Below, piece by piece: positions 14,433 through 22,853 of a stretch of 45,749 bases of DNA (positions are counted from its first letter, which is position 1; every line of letters begins with the position of its first letter). The notes under the pieces were generated by a model. That model searched no databases, was not told where the DNA came from, and saw nothing but the letters and a program-made list of their open reading frames with translations. The position numbers and the translations under genes were made by a program. The DNA is from Candidatus Sumerlaeaceae bacterium (GTDB lineage: Bacteria > Sumerlaeota > Sumerlaeia > Sumerlaeales > Sumerlaeaceae), in contig JAIBAT010000098.1 of the NCBI GenBank assembly GCA_019695055.1, forward strand, positions 1 to 45,749. Reading direction: 5' to 3'.

Positions 14433-15392
14433 TTGAGTTGGCCACCAAGCGGCATGATTCTGGGCAGGTATCGTCCGTTTCATGACTGGCTGTTAAAGCG
14501 ATTTGGCGAGCGGGTCTTCAAGATCTGCCTCGACGCTGGGTTTACCTGCCCCAACCGCGACGGCAGCAAGGCGTCGGGGGGGTGCACTTTCTGCGATTTG
14601 GCCGGCAGCGGCGCCCGGCATATCGAGACCAGCCTTGGCATTCGCCATCAGGTGCAACAGCAGATTCAGACGGCCCGAAGGCGCTACCGGGCGGAGAAAT
14701 TTATCGCGTATTTCCAAGCCTTCACCAATACGTATGCGCCCGTGCGGGTGCTGAAGGACATCTATGATGCGGCGTTCTGCGACCCCAATGTCGTCGGGCT
14801 GAGTATTGGAACCCGGGGCGACTGCGTAACGGATGAGGTCTGCGAGCTGATTGCGGGTTACAAGTCGCGCGGGCCGGTGTGGCTGGAACTGGGCCTTCAG
14901 TCGGTCAACCAGTCCACCCTCGACCGCATCAACCGCGCCGAGCGGGTCGAGGATTTCGTCGAGGCATGCGAATCGGCGCGAAAGGCCGGCGTGGATGTGG
15001 TGGCCCACCTTATCTTCGGGCTTCCGGGCGACACACGCGAGGATTGCCTGAAGGGGGTGCGACTTGTGAACGAGTGCGGTTGCCGGGGTATCAAGATTCA
15101 TAACCTGTATATTGACGCCAATGCTCCGATGGCCGAGGAATGGCAGCGGGGAGAAATCCAGATGATCGAGCGGGAGGAATACATCTCGTGGGTTTGCGAC
15201 GCGCTGGAGATTCTGGATCCGGGAGTGCTGGTTCACAGGTTGACGGGGGAAGCGTCTCCCAAGCTCCACCTGGCCCCACAGTGGTCCCGCGAGAAGGTGC
15301 ATCTGCTGAGGGACATTGAGCGCGAACTGGAGCGTCGGGGGAGTTACCAGGGCAAGGCCCTGGTTCACGGGGAAACAAAGGTCAATTTTTAG
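14433..15392 (+). CDS. TIGR01212/YhcC-type radical SAM protein
   Basis: The protein begins near YRPFHDWLLKRFGERVFKICLDAGFTCPNRDG and carries the unusual cysteine set of this family (TCPNRDG..ASGGCTFCD) that binds the 4Fe-4S cluster for SAM cleavage. AYFQAFTNTYAP, GLSIGTRGDCVTDEV, WLELGLQSVNQSTLDRINR and HLIFGLPGDTREDCL are conserved through the TIM-barrel half. Length is about 319 aa. The exact reaction is not established for the family. Start choice: TTG at 14433 has an AAAGGA site nine bases upstream; ATG at 14454 and GTG at 14367 are alternatives. It stands alone between the PBP gene and recJ. Confidence 0.85.
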   Translation: MSWPPSGMILGRYRPFHDWLLKRFGERVFKICLDAGFTCPNRDGSKASGGCTFCDLAGSGARHIETSLGIRHQVQQQIQTARRRYRAEKFIAYFQAFTNTYAPVRVLKDIYDAAFCDPNVVGLSIGTRGDCVTDEVCELIAGYKSRGPVWLELGLQSVNQSTLDRINRAERVEDFVEACESARKAGVDVVAHLIFGLPGDTREDCLKGVRLVNECGCRGIKIHNLYIDANAPMAEEWQRGEIQMIEREEYISWVCDALEILDPGVLVHRLTGEASPKLHLAPQWSREKVHLLRDIERELERRGSYQGKALVHGETKVNF

Positions 15393-15527
15393 CCGGCTGG
15401 TGCCTGCGGGCTCTTCCGGTGCATTTCCCCGCTTGATTATCGGAGCACCGCCATGGTCTGATTTCCCAAGAATCGAATGGCGGGGGGCCCGCCGCGGTGA
15501 GTGGCCCCAAAGACGACCAATACTACC

Positions 15528-17297
15528 ATGAGTTTATCGACACGGCCTGCTGGCCGTGGTGCAAAGTTATTTCATTGGGAGTTCCGCGAGGAACGGCCGG
15601 ATCATGCGCGCGATCTGGCGGCTTCGTTGCGGATTTCCCCTGCGGTGGCGCGGGTTCTGGCCAACCGGGGTCACGGCGAGTCGGCCACGGGTGTGGACAA
15701 TTTTGTAAACCCGTCGCTCTCTGCGCTGCATGATCCCATGGTTCTCTCAGGGATGAGCGAAGGCTTGGACCGTGTCGTGAAGGCCATAGAGAATCGCGAG
15801 AAGATCACCATCTATGGCGACTATGACACCGACGGGGCCACCAGCACGGCCCTGATGCTGAAAGTCTTTCACTTCCTGAACGTGCCTGTGAACTACTATA
15901 TTCCGCACCGTGTTGACGAAGGATATGGCCTGAATGTCGCAGCCATAGATGGGCTCGCCGAGGCCGGTACCCGTGTCCTGATTTCGGTGGATTGCGGTAT
16001 CACAGCCGTGGCGCAGGTGGCCCACGCCCAGGCGCGCGGGGTAGACGTGATTGTTACCGATCACCACCAGCCGGGCGAGGAACTGCCCACCGCTGTCGCG
16101 GTCATCAATCCCAACCGCCGGGATTGCGCTTATCCAAACAAGCACCTGACGGGCGTGGGCGTGGCGTTCAAATTCTGCCACGCACTCCTCAAGCGCCTGC
16201 GTGTGCCAAAGGACAAGGCCCAGCCCCTGCTTCGCTCGCTGCTTGACCTTGTGGCCATTGGGACCATTGCGGACGTCGCACCGCTGTCGGGTGAGAACCG
16301 AATTCTCGTTAAGCATGGGCTGGCACAGATGCTTCGCACGACCAACCCCGGAATCCTGGGGCTTCTCCGGATGCTGGAAATGGAGGGGGTCCGCATAACT
16401 ACAAAGAAGATTGGGTTCCAGGTGGCGCCGCGCCTCAATGCAGCCGGGCGCACGGACCATGCCAGAATTTGCGTGGAATCGCTGACGGCGGATGATGAGC
16501 AACTGGCCTTCCAGATTGCGGCGCGGCTTGATCAGTACAATCGTGATCGTCGGGCCGTGGAAACCCGCATCTTTGAGCAGACCCTGCAGTTCATCGCCGA
16601 GCAGGTGGACCTCGACCGCGAGCGCGTGATCGTGGTCAGCGGACGTGACTGGCATGTCGGTGTGATCGGGATTGTGGCCTCACGAATCATGGAGGTTTAT
16701 GATCGCCCTGTCATCATCATTTCCGAGCACGATGGTGGAGCCAAGGGGTCGGCCCGAAGCATCAAGGGTTTTAATATCCACGATGCGCTGAATGCGTGTT
16801 CCGACCACCTCGTGACCTTCGGTGGGCATCCCTTTGCCGCCGGCCTGCAACTCCTGCCTGAGCGAATCAAGCCGTTCCGCGATGCGCTCAACGATTATGC
16901 CCGGGAACGACTTTCAGAGGAGGCGCTGATACCGTCACTGACCATTGATACACTTGTGGAGCCGCAAGAAGTGGATGCGGGTTTCATCAAGGATCTTGAA
17001 ATGCTCGAACCGTTTGGCCCGTCGAACCCCTCGCCGCTTTTTGCCATGCGTGGATTGCGGTTGGCCGAGCAGCCGCGGGTTGTGGGCGTGGGGGGGCGCC
17101 ACCTGAAGCTCTCACTTTCATCCGAAGGGCGCTACTTCTCCGCCATTGGCTTTGGCATGGGTGAGCACGCGTCGCAACTTGCCGGGAAGGGGAATGTGCG
17201 GCTCGATGCGGCTTTTGTGCCGATGCTGAATGACTACTATTCCGAGGGGCGGGTGGAAATGGAATTGAAAGATCTCAAGTTGAGTGCGGACGCCTGA
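15528..17297 (+). CDS. recJ: Single-stranded-DNA-specific exonuclease RecJ
   Basis: RecJ degrades single-stranded DNA 5' to 3' in recombination and mismatch/base-excision repair. DHH-family motifs are intact: TIYGDYDTDGATST (three metal-binding aspartates), ISVDCGI, VIVTDHHQPGEELP and the DHHA1 motif FGGHPFAAG; an OB-like C-terminal part (PRVVGVGGRHLKLSL) follows. Length from the ATG at 15528 is 589 aa, normal for RecJ; GTG at 15501 would add nine residues. Neither start has a clear ribosome site. The stop overlaps the next gene's ATG (TGATG), so recJ heads a four-gene overlapping run. Confidence 0.94.
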   Translation: MSLSTRPAGRGAKLFHWEFREERPDHARDLAASLRISPAVARVLANRGHGESATGVDNFVNPSLSALHDPMVLSGMSEGLDRVVKAIENREKITIYGDYDTDGATSTALMLKVFHFLNVPVNYYIPHRVDEGYGLNVAAIDGLAEAGTRVLISVDCGITAVAQVAHAQARGVDVIVTDHHQPGEELPTAVAVINPNRRDCAYPNKHLTGVGVAFKFCHALLKRLRVPKDKAQPLLRSLLDLVAIGTIADVAPLSGENRILVKHGLAQMLRTTNPGILGLLRMLEMEGVRITTKKIGFQVAPRLNAAGRTDHARICVESLTADDEQLAFQIAARLDQYNRDRRAVETRIFEQTLQFIAEQVDLDRERVIVVSGRDWHVGVIGIVASRIMEVYDRPVIIISEHDGGAKGSARSIKGFNIHDALNACSDHLVTFGGHPFAAGLQLLPERIKPFRDALNDYARERLSEEALIPSLTIDTLVEPQEVDAGFIKDLEMLEPFGPSNPSPLFAMRGLRLAEQPRVVGVGGRHLKLSLSSEGRYFSAIGFGMGEHASQLAGKGNVRLDAAFVPMLNDYYSEGRVEMELKDLKLSADA

Positions 17298-19429
17298 TGG
17301 ATTCAGACAGTGTGATTGATCCCGGGGAGGATGATCTTCCGCCGCTCCCAAAGCCTCGACGACGAAAGAAGAAGTCTGAAGGCACAGGAACCGGTAAGTC
17401 CCGTACGCCGCGTAAGCTGACACCCGACGACTTGAGGGTGGAAAGTCCTGTTTACAAGGGGAGCGATTTGGCTCCTTTGCAGGAGGCCAGCCGGAAGCCG
17501 CTTCCCCTGAAGCCGATGCCGAAGTTTATGCCTTCGCCGGGGCTGGAACCAGCGCGTGGTGAAACTCTGCCGCCATCCGGGCCCAAATCCGGGACCTACT
17601 TCGCGCGGCGAAACAAGGTTTTCGACATCCTGCTTGCCGTTGTGCTCGGGGTCATGGCCTTTGCAAGCGTGGTCCTGAGCTATCGGGGAATCGGCCACTC
17701 GTGGGACGAGGCGCTTTATCTAAAGCCGGCAACCTCGGCGACCGATTGGCTTGTTGGAGTCATAGAAGGGCACTGGGAGTTGTTGGCGCCGGACAAGGTT
17801 GCGGCCCATTGGGGCAGCAAATTTGACGGCGACGATTCCCTTCACCCCGAGGTGGCCCCGATTCCAAAGTATGCCATCGGACTTGGCAGCCTCTTTCTCT
17901 CCGGAAACCCGATTTCGCCGGTAAATGGCATACGCGTTCCTGTGGCGGCTTTCTTTGGCCTTACCGTGGTGCTGTTATACTTGCTGGGAACGCGTGCCTA
18001 CGGGCGCATTGGCGGATTTGCCACTGTCGTATGTTATATTGGAATGCCACGGGTGTTTGGCCATGCCCATATTGCGGCCTCCGAAACCATTCTGGCCTTT
18101 GGCGCAGTATTCCTCGTATGGGCCTGGCTCGCCGGCATTGCCAACCGATACCTTTTGCCGATGGCCGGCCTGGCATTCGCCTTCGCGGTCAGCACGAAGG
18201 TGACTGCACTGGTGTGGCCGCTGGTTTTCGTGATTTGGGGGCTCGTCTATTTCAGGCGCCAGCTCCTCTGGCAGTTGCTTTTCATTCTGCTCATCGCGCC
18301 GCTCGTTGTCTTCGCGATCTGGCCGCTGCTTTGGCATGACGGCATCGGTCGCCTTGCCGAGTATTTGGATTTCTACCGCACTCACCAGAGCACCGCCGTA
18401 TTTTACCTTGGGAACAAGTGGGGTTACATCCACGGCCCACCGGCCCCGTGGCACTACCCGTTTGTCATTACGGGCCTGTCCCTGCCGGAGTGGCTGTTAC
18501 CGCTGCTGGTTATCGGAGTCGTGACTGCCATCTTTCAGTCGGTCGCCAATCCGGTTCCCTTTCTGTTCCTCCTCATGGCACTGTTGCCGATGGGAATCAG
18601 CGCCCTGCCTTTCGCGCCAAAATATGACGGTGAGCGTCTGTTCTTTTCCTCGTTTGGTTTTCTGTCGCTGCTTGCCGGGGGGGGCTTTGCAGTTTTGGCC
18701 CGCATGTTCCCACCTTATGGTTCCTCCCGGGCTGTTGCCGTCGGGAAGAATTGCAGCGCGGCCCTGCTGCTCATTGTTGCATCCGTCTGGTCCGGGGTTG
18801 AATTGGTGCGGTCCCACCCGAACGAGTTGGGATACTTCAACCGGCTCGTCGGGGGCCCCGCGGGGGCTTATGAGTCAGGTTTTGAGACCACCTATTGGGG
18901 CGAGGGTTTGAATGAGCAAGTTCTGGAATACCTTAATGGGCACGTCAAGCCAGGGCAGACGGTGAAGACGCTCGCCCTGAATGAACTGGCCTTCAAGAAT
19001 CTTCAGGATTGGGGACTGCTGAAGAAGGAGATAGATTTCAGCCCAGCCAAACCGCCGTTCGATTGGTTTATCCTTCAAGTCCGGCAGGGATTTCTTGGCA
19101 GTGTCGAGCGCGCGCTTCATTTTTCGGCAAAGCCCGCAAAAATCTTTTCCGCGAACGGTGTTCCGCGAATAGAAATCTTCCATGGTGATGCGCTGGGTCC
19201 TGCGGCAACCGGAGAGGAGACTTCTGCCATTCAAGTATTGAAGCAGGATGCGACGACAACTCCTTCCAGTGCGGAATCAACCATGACCAGTTCAACGAGA
19301 TCCGCGCCGGAAACGTCTGGGACAACGACTTCCGTCTCCAGTGACTCCCATACGACGCTGGGCACGCAGATCGAGACTGTCACGACAACCACCGCGACAA
19401 CGACGACGGATCCCGTTAACTCGAAATGA
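17297..19429 (+). CDS. GT39-like membrane glycosyltransferase (GT-C fold)
   Basis: This 710-aa protein has a long basic and proline-rich cytoplasmic tail (1-105), about ten hydrophobic segments (108-535) and an extracytoplasmic C-terminal part ending in a Thr/Ser-rich stretch (about 640-710) that looks disordered. The first loop contains GHSWDEALYL; the D137-E138 pair matches the catalytic acidic motif of polyprenyl-phosphate-dependent GT-C enzymes (ArnT, PMT, GT39). It probably moves a sugar from a lipid-phosphate donor to protein or lipid on the outer face of the membrane. The Thr-rich tail could itself be a glycosylation target (inference). ATG overlaps the recJ stop; its own stop overlaps the SAM hydrolase ATG. 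Confidence 0.75.
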   Translation: MDSDSVIDPGEDDLPPLPKPRRRKKKSEGTGTGKSRTPRKLTPDDLRVESPVYKGSDLAPLQEASRKPLPLKPMPKFMPSPGLEPARGETLPPSGPKSGTYFARRNKVFDILLAVVLGVMAFASVVLSYRGIGHSWDEALYLKPATSATDWLVGVIEGHWELLAPDKVAAHWGSKFDGDDSLHPEVAPIPKYAIGLGSLFLSGNPISPVNGIRVPVAAFFGLTVVLLYLLGTRAYGRIGGFATVVCYIGMPRVFGHAHIAASETILAFGAVFLVWAWLAGIANRYLLPMAGLAFAFAVSTKVTALVWPLVFVIWGLVYFRRQLLWQLLFILLIAPLVVFAIWPLLWHDGIGRLAEYLDFYRTHQSTAVFYLGNKWGYIHGPPAPWHYPFVITGLSLPEWLLPLLVIGVVTAIFQSVANPVPFLFLLMALLPMGISALPFAPKYDGERLFFSSFGFLSLLAGGGFAVLARMFPPYGSSRAVAVGKNCSAALLLIVASVWSGVELVRSHPNELGYFNRLVGGPAGAYESGFETTYWGEGLNEQVLEYLNGHVKPGQTVKTLALNELAFKNLQDWGLLKKEIDFSPAKPPFDWFILQVRQGFLGSVERALHFSAKPAKIFSANGVPRIEIFHGDALGPAATGEETSAIQVLKQDATTTPSSAESTMTSSTRSAPETSGTTTSVSSDSHTTLGTQIETVTTTTATTTTDPVNSK

Positions 19430-20226
19430 GTCCAATGAGCCCAACCATCGCGCTTCTGACTGATTTCGGCCTGCGGGATTGGTACGTTGGCACAATGAAG
19501 GGAGTCATCTGCCAGCTATGTCCGAAAGCCACAATTGTGGACATTTGCCACGCTGTGGAGCCCCGGAATATCATGGAAGGAGCATTGATGCTGTATGCGG
19601 CCCACAGCTACTTTCCCAGGGGAACGGTGTTTGTCGCGGTGGTGGACCCAGGCGTTGGGACTTCACGCGCGCCGGTGGTGATTCGGTCCCGTGGTTGCTA
19701 TTTCATCGGGCCCAATAACGGCCTGTTTTCCTTTATTGTCGGTCAGGATCCCAAAGCCCAGTGTCGCAGGCTTTCGGATTCCCGCTACTGGTTGCCCAAC
19801 CCCAGCGCAACCTTTCACGGACGCGACATTTTCGCGCCGTCCGCGGCCCACATTGCCGGTGGAGTCGATTGGAAGAAGCTTGCTCCCGATCACGAATCGC
19901 CCGTTTGTCTTTCCCTTCCCAGGGTGGCAATCAGTTCCAATGCCGTCAGTGGGATAATCATTCATTTTGATCATTTTGGGAATGCCATCACCAACATTGC
20001 GGATTCAGACATCCCGGCGGATGTGAAAAACGTCCGGGCCGGAGGTCTCAACATTGGTAAACTGGTCCACACTTTCGGGGATGTCGCTGAGGGCGCTTCA
20101 CTGGCCTGCCGTGGGTCTGCGGGATTTCTGGAGATTGCGGTTCGGAATCGCAACGCCCGCGAGAAACTTGGCTTAAAGATAGGGGACAAGGTCACCCTGG
20201 AAATTGCCCGTGGCCGCAAGAAGTAA
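19426..20226 (+). CDS. SAM hydrolase (DUF62, SAM hydroxide adenosyltransferase)
   Basis: The family uses water to split S-adenosylmethionine into adenosine and methionine and is related to fluorinase/chlorinase. The 266-aa protein shows TDFGLRDWYVGTMKG, HAVEPRNIMEGA, VAVVDPGVGTSRAP, FIGPNNGLFS, TFHGRDIFAPSAAHIA and IIIHFDHFGNAITNI, all family hallmarks. The chloride/fluoride-binding insertion of true halogenases is not evident, so hydrolase activity is expected. Its ATG overlaps the GT39-like stop by four bases, and its end overlaps the following GT-C-like gene by 23 bases. Why a SAM hydrolase lies between two membrane glycosyltransferase-like genes is not clear. Confidence 0.9.
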   Translation: MSPMSPTIALLTDFGLRDWYVGTMKGVICQLCPKATIVDICHAVEPRNIMEGALMLYAAHSYFPRGTVFVAVVDPGVGTSRAPVVIRSRGCYFIGPNNGLFSFIVGQDPKAQCRRLSDSRYWLPNPSATFHGRDIFAPSAAHIAGGVDWKKLAPDHESPVCLSLPRVAISSNAVSGIIIHFDHFGNAITNIADSDIPADVKNVRAGGLNIGKLVHTFGDVAEGASLACRGSAGFLEIAVRNRNAREKLGLKIGDKVTLEIARGRKK

Positions 20227-22066
20227 GGGCAAGGTAGCGCGGGCTGCCCGAGACCAGCAGCCGGGCGCTTCCAATTTCGGGCCGCATCGCGCAGTGGAAG
20301 GATTTCTCGTTTACGTATTTTACCCTGCGCTCCTTTTCACAGTTTTGTTCTTCCTCTCGTTTCGTTCCATTTCAGATCCTGATGTGTGGTTCCATATGGC
20401 CTTTGGCCGGGCCTTTCTTCAGACAGGTGCCATACCGCGGGCGGACATGTTTGCCTTCACGGCACCTGGTGGGGAGTGGATCTCCTCGGGATGGGCTTCG
20501 TCTGTCCTGCTGGAGTGGTCTTTCAAATTCTTTGGCGAGGACTCCGGCAGTGGCCCGTTGATACTTACGCTTCTGGTTATCGCAGGGGCCTATCTCGCAA
20601 TCTACTATGTCGCAGTTACCTCGTTCGGCAACCGCGGCACAGTGCTCTTCCCTCTGCTTGCTGCTGCGGTCATGGCACAGGCCAGATTCAATCCACGGCC
20701 CGACGTCTGGAGCCAGTTCTTCATGGCGGTGCTTGTATTGACGCTTGTTACGGCCGAATACAGTAATCGTCGATCGCGGGGGTTGGTCCCTTTGCGTCTG
20801 TGGACAATTCCTGTTGTGATGGCATTTTGGGCCAACCTCCACGCTGGCTTTGCAGCGGGCCTTATCGCATTGATGTTGGTCGTAGCCGGATACGGATTGG
20901 ACTGGTGGCGCACGCGGGAAAAAGTCCGATTGAAGATGATTCTCCCGCTCGGGGTCGCCGGTCTGACGTGGGTATTGAATCCATACGGAATTCGCATCTT
21001 TGCCCTCGCGGCGAAAATCAAGGCCATGCCCGGTTTTGATTTTCAGGTCTTTGAATGGATGCCGTTTTACATGCCAGGGAAATCCGGCCTCAACCTTCCG
21101 CTGGCAACGTATGTTGGCGCGCTGGTCCTTGCGGGACTGGCGCTTATTGTCGCATGGCCCGAGCGCCGCAGGGTGCCGTCCTGGCACTGGGCGGTAATGG
21201 CGTTCTTTGTGATCTTCACGCTTATGCAGCGACGCCAGATGGGTCTTGCCGCGGTGGTTGTTCCCGTCATTGTCTTGCCCTGCTTAGATTCGCTGGACAG
21301 ATTATTAGCCCGCTGGCGGTTTGCGATTCCCGCCATCGGTCTCGCCGGGTCGGTGGTTATCTGCGGGCTGCAATACCGCGGCGTGCTGGAGCAGGGGACA
21401 GGCTGGCCCTCGAATGGCAGAAACTGCATGTCACTGCCCTGCGCGGCGACGGATTTTCTTCGCGACAATCCGCCGCCCGCCAATGTGTTCAATACCTACG
21501 GAATCGGCGGATACCTGCTCTATAATATCCCGCCTCCGTTCAAAGTGTTTATAGATGGGCGTCTGGATGTTTACACTCCGCAGGTCTGGCGCGATTACCT
21601 CGACGCGGACGAGGATCGCAAACCTCTCGATGAGGTGATCCGAAAGTATGGCCTCAAGACCTTCATCGTGGACATCAACGACAGCTATGACCTGCCCGTT
21701 CACATTGCAAACCGCCTGTCACGACGACCGGACATGAGGCTGTTATTTTTCGATGATCGCACGGCCATCTTTGTTGCGGAGTTGCCCGAAACCGCCACTT
21801 ACACGGGGCAATTTGCCTTCAAGTACCTTAATCCGTGGAACCCCGACCAGTTCGTCAAGGCATTGGATAACAAGCAGACCCAAGCCGCGGCCCTGGCGGA
21901 GGTGACGCGGGCACTGCAATCAAGCTTTGGCTCGGCGAATGCCAATTCCTTTGCGGCCCTTGCCCTTTTGCACGCAGGCGAACAGGACAAAGCGGCGGCC
22001 CATGTTGAGGCTGCGCTTGCACGGGATCCCAATTGTTATCTGGCAAGGCAGCTTCTCAAGCCCTGA
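20204..22066 (+). CDS. GT-C-like multi-spanning membrane protein
   Basis: The 620-aa protein has a short basic start, about ten membrane segments (35-385) and a soluble C-terminal half. The first periplasmic loop holds SISDPDVWFHMAFGR, an acidic D-x-D-x-W motif typical of GT-C glycosyltransferases. In the soluble part NVFNTYGIGGYLLYNIPP...FIDGRLDVY is a motif I know from uncharacterised bacterial membrane glycosyltransferase-like proteins. The last 60 residues (ALALLHAGEQDKAAAHVEAALARDPNCYLARQLL) look like a single TPR-type helix pair. It starts with TTG (20204) inside the SAM hydrolase gene; GTG at 20210 is an alternative. Substrate unknown. Confidence 0.65.
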   Translation: MPVAARSKGKVARAARDQQPGASNFGPHRAVEGFLVYVFYPALLFTVLFFLSFRSISDPDVWFHMAFGRAFLQTGAIPRADMFAFTAPGGEWISSGWASSVLLEWSFKFFGEDSGSGPLILTLLVIAGAYLAIYYVAVTSFGNRGTVLFPLLAAAVMAQARFNPRPDVWSQFFMAVLVLTLVTAEYSNRRSRGLVPLRLWTIPVVMAFWANLHAGFAAGLIALMLVVAGYGLDWWRTREKVRLKMILPLGVAGLTWVLNPYGIRIFALAAKIKAMPGFDFQVFEWMPFYMPGKSGLNLPLATYVGALVLAGLALIVAWPERRRVPSWHWAVMAFFVIFTLMQRRQMGLAAVVVPVIVLPCLDSLDRLLARWRFAIPAIGLAGSVVICGLQYRGVLEQGTGWPSNGRNCMSLPCAATDFLRDNPPPANVFNTYGIGGYLLYNIPPPFKVFIDGRLDVYTPQVWRDYLDADEDRKPLDEVIRKYGLKTFIVDINDSYDLPVHIANRLSRRPDMRLLFFDDRTAIFVAELPETATYTGQFAFKYLNPWNPDQFVKALDNKQTQAAALAEVTRALQSSFGSANANSFAALALLHAGEQDKAAAHVEAALARDPNCYLARQLLKP

Positions 22067-22082
22067 TTGCAACCCAATCAGG

Positions 22083-22709
22083 CTATTCCTGGGGCGCGGG
22101 GGCGGTGGTTGGGGGTTGCGGGTATTTGAGGGAATCCGGCGCCGGCTCCCCGTTGGGCATGGTTGTCAGGTCCAGATCCCGTTCGTGAAAGAAGTGCCTT
22201 TGGCCGTCGTCGAGACGCACGTCGTAACCGTACCACGGCTGCACAAGACCGCGGTAGTTCTTAATAATGCCAAAGTGGCCGCCAAACCGCGCCACGTTCT
22301 GGCGTACCTTCACAGTTCCGTTTATGGGCCAGGGGGTACGTGTATGGGATTTCATGCCGCGGGAAATCCATTCTTTTTCAATAAAGCTCACCATATTGGG
22401 TGCGGCCACCAGGAGTTCATCGCGCATTTTACGGTAACAAGGCTCGCAAATCGAGACATGCAGGTGGGCCCGGTCCTTTAGGTCGAATCGCAGGCGGGTG
22501 ATGGGCAGGTTGCAGTTGCATAGCACGCAGTTCATCGACTGGTGAAGGAACCGGCTTTCCTTTGAGTGCTCGTGGATAATGGAATAGATTTTTTCCGTGC
22601 AGGCCGCGCACACCTCGGTGTGGCGGACGAGGGAAAAGTGCTCCCTCTGCTCCATCGCAATCACGAGCGATGGAATCGAAATTGTCCTATGGCACTCCAG
22701 ACAACGCAT
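22083..22709 (-). CDS. Unknown protein with two zinc-ribbon-like units
   Basis: I do not recognise the 208-aa protein as a named family. Four CxxC pairs form two probable treble-clef/zinc-ribbon units: C3/C6 with C34/C37, and C61/C64 with C88/C91 (also C66). The middle (about 95-120) is helical and basic. Residues 128-180 (GTVKVRQNVARFGGHFGIIKNYRG...WYGYDVRLDDGQRHFFHERDL) look like a small KOW/SH3-like beta barrel. The tail is Pro/Ala-rich. Such a layout suits a nucleic-acid-binding or regulatory protein. It lies downstream of the large subtilase gene but behind that gene's terminator, so it is probably transcribed alone. Confidence 0.55.
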   Translation of the reverse strand: MRCLECHRTISIPSLVIAMEQREHFSLVRHTEVCAACTEKIYSIIHEHSKESRFLHQSMNCVLCNCNLPITRLRFDLKDRAHLHVSICEPCYRKMRDELLVAAPNMVSFIEKEWISRGMKSHTRTPWPINGTVKVRQNVARFGGHFGIIKNYRGLVQPWYGYDVRLDDGQRHFFHERDLDLTTMPNGEPAPDSLKYPQPPTTAPAPQE

Positions 22710-22790
22710 TCTGCCGTCCCTCCCTTTTCGTGGGACAGAAGCATTACCGAACAGGCATATACATCAGGGTGACGCGGAAAGTTTTCCACC

Positions 22791-22826
22791 AAAAAAAACG
22801 GCCCGATTCCGAATGGAACCGGGCCG
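22791..22826 (-). terminator. Intrinsic terminator after the subtilase gene
   Basis: On the minus strand CGGCCCGGTTCC-ATTC-GGAATCGGGCCG (one G-T pair) is followed by eight T. It lies 28 bp past the subtilase stop. Confidence 0.92.
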
Positions 22827-22853
22827 GGACAAAGCTCGCGAAAACGTGCCTTA

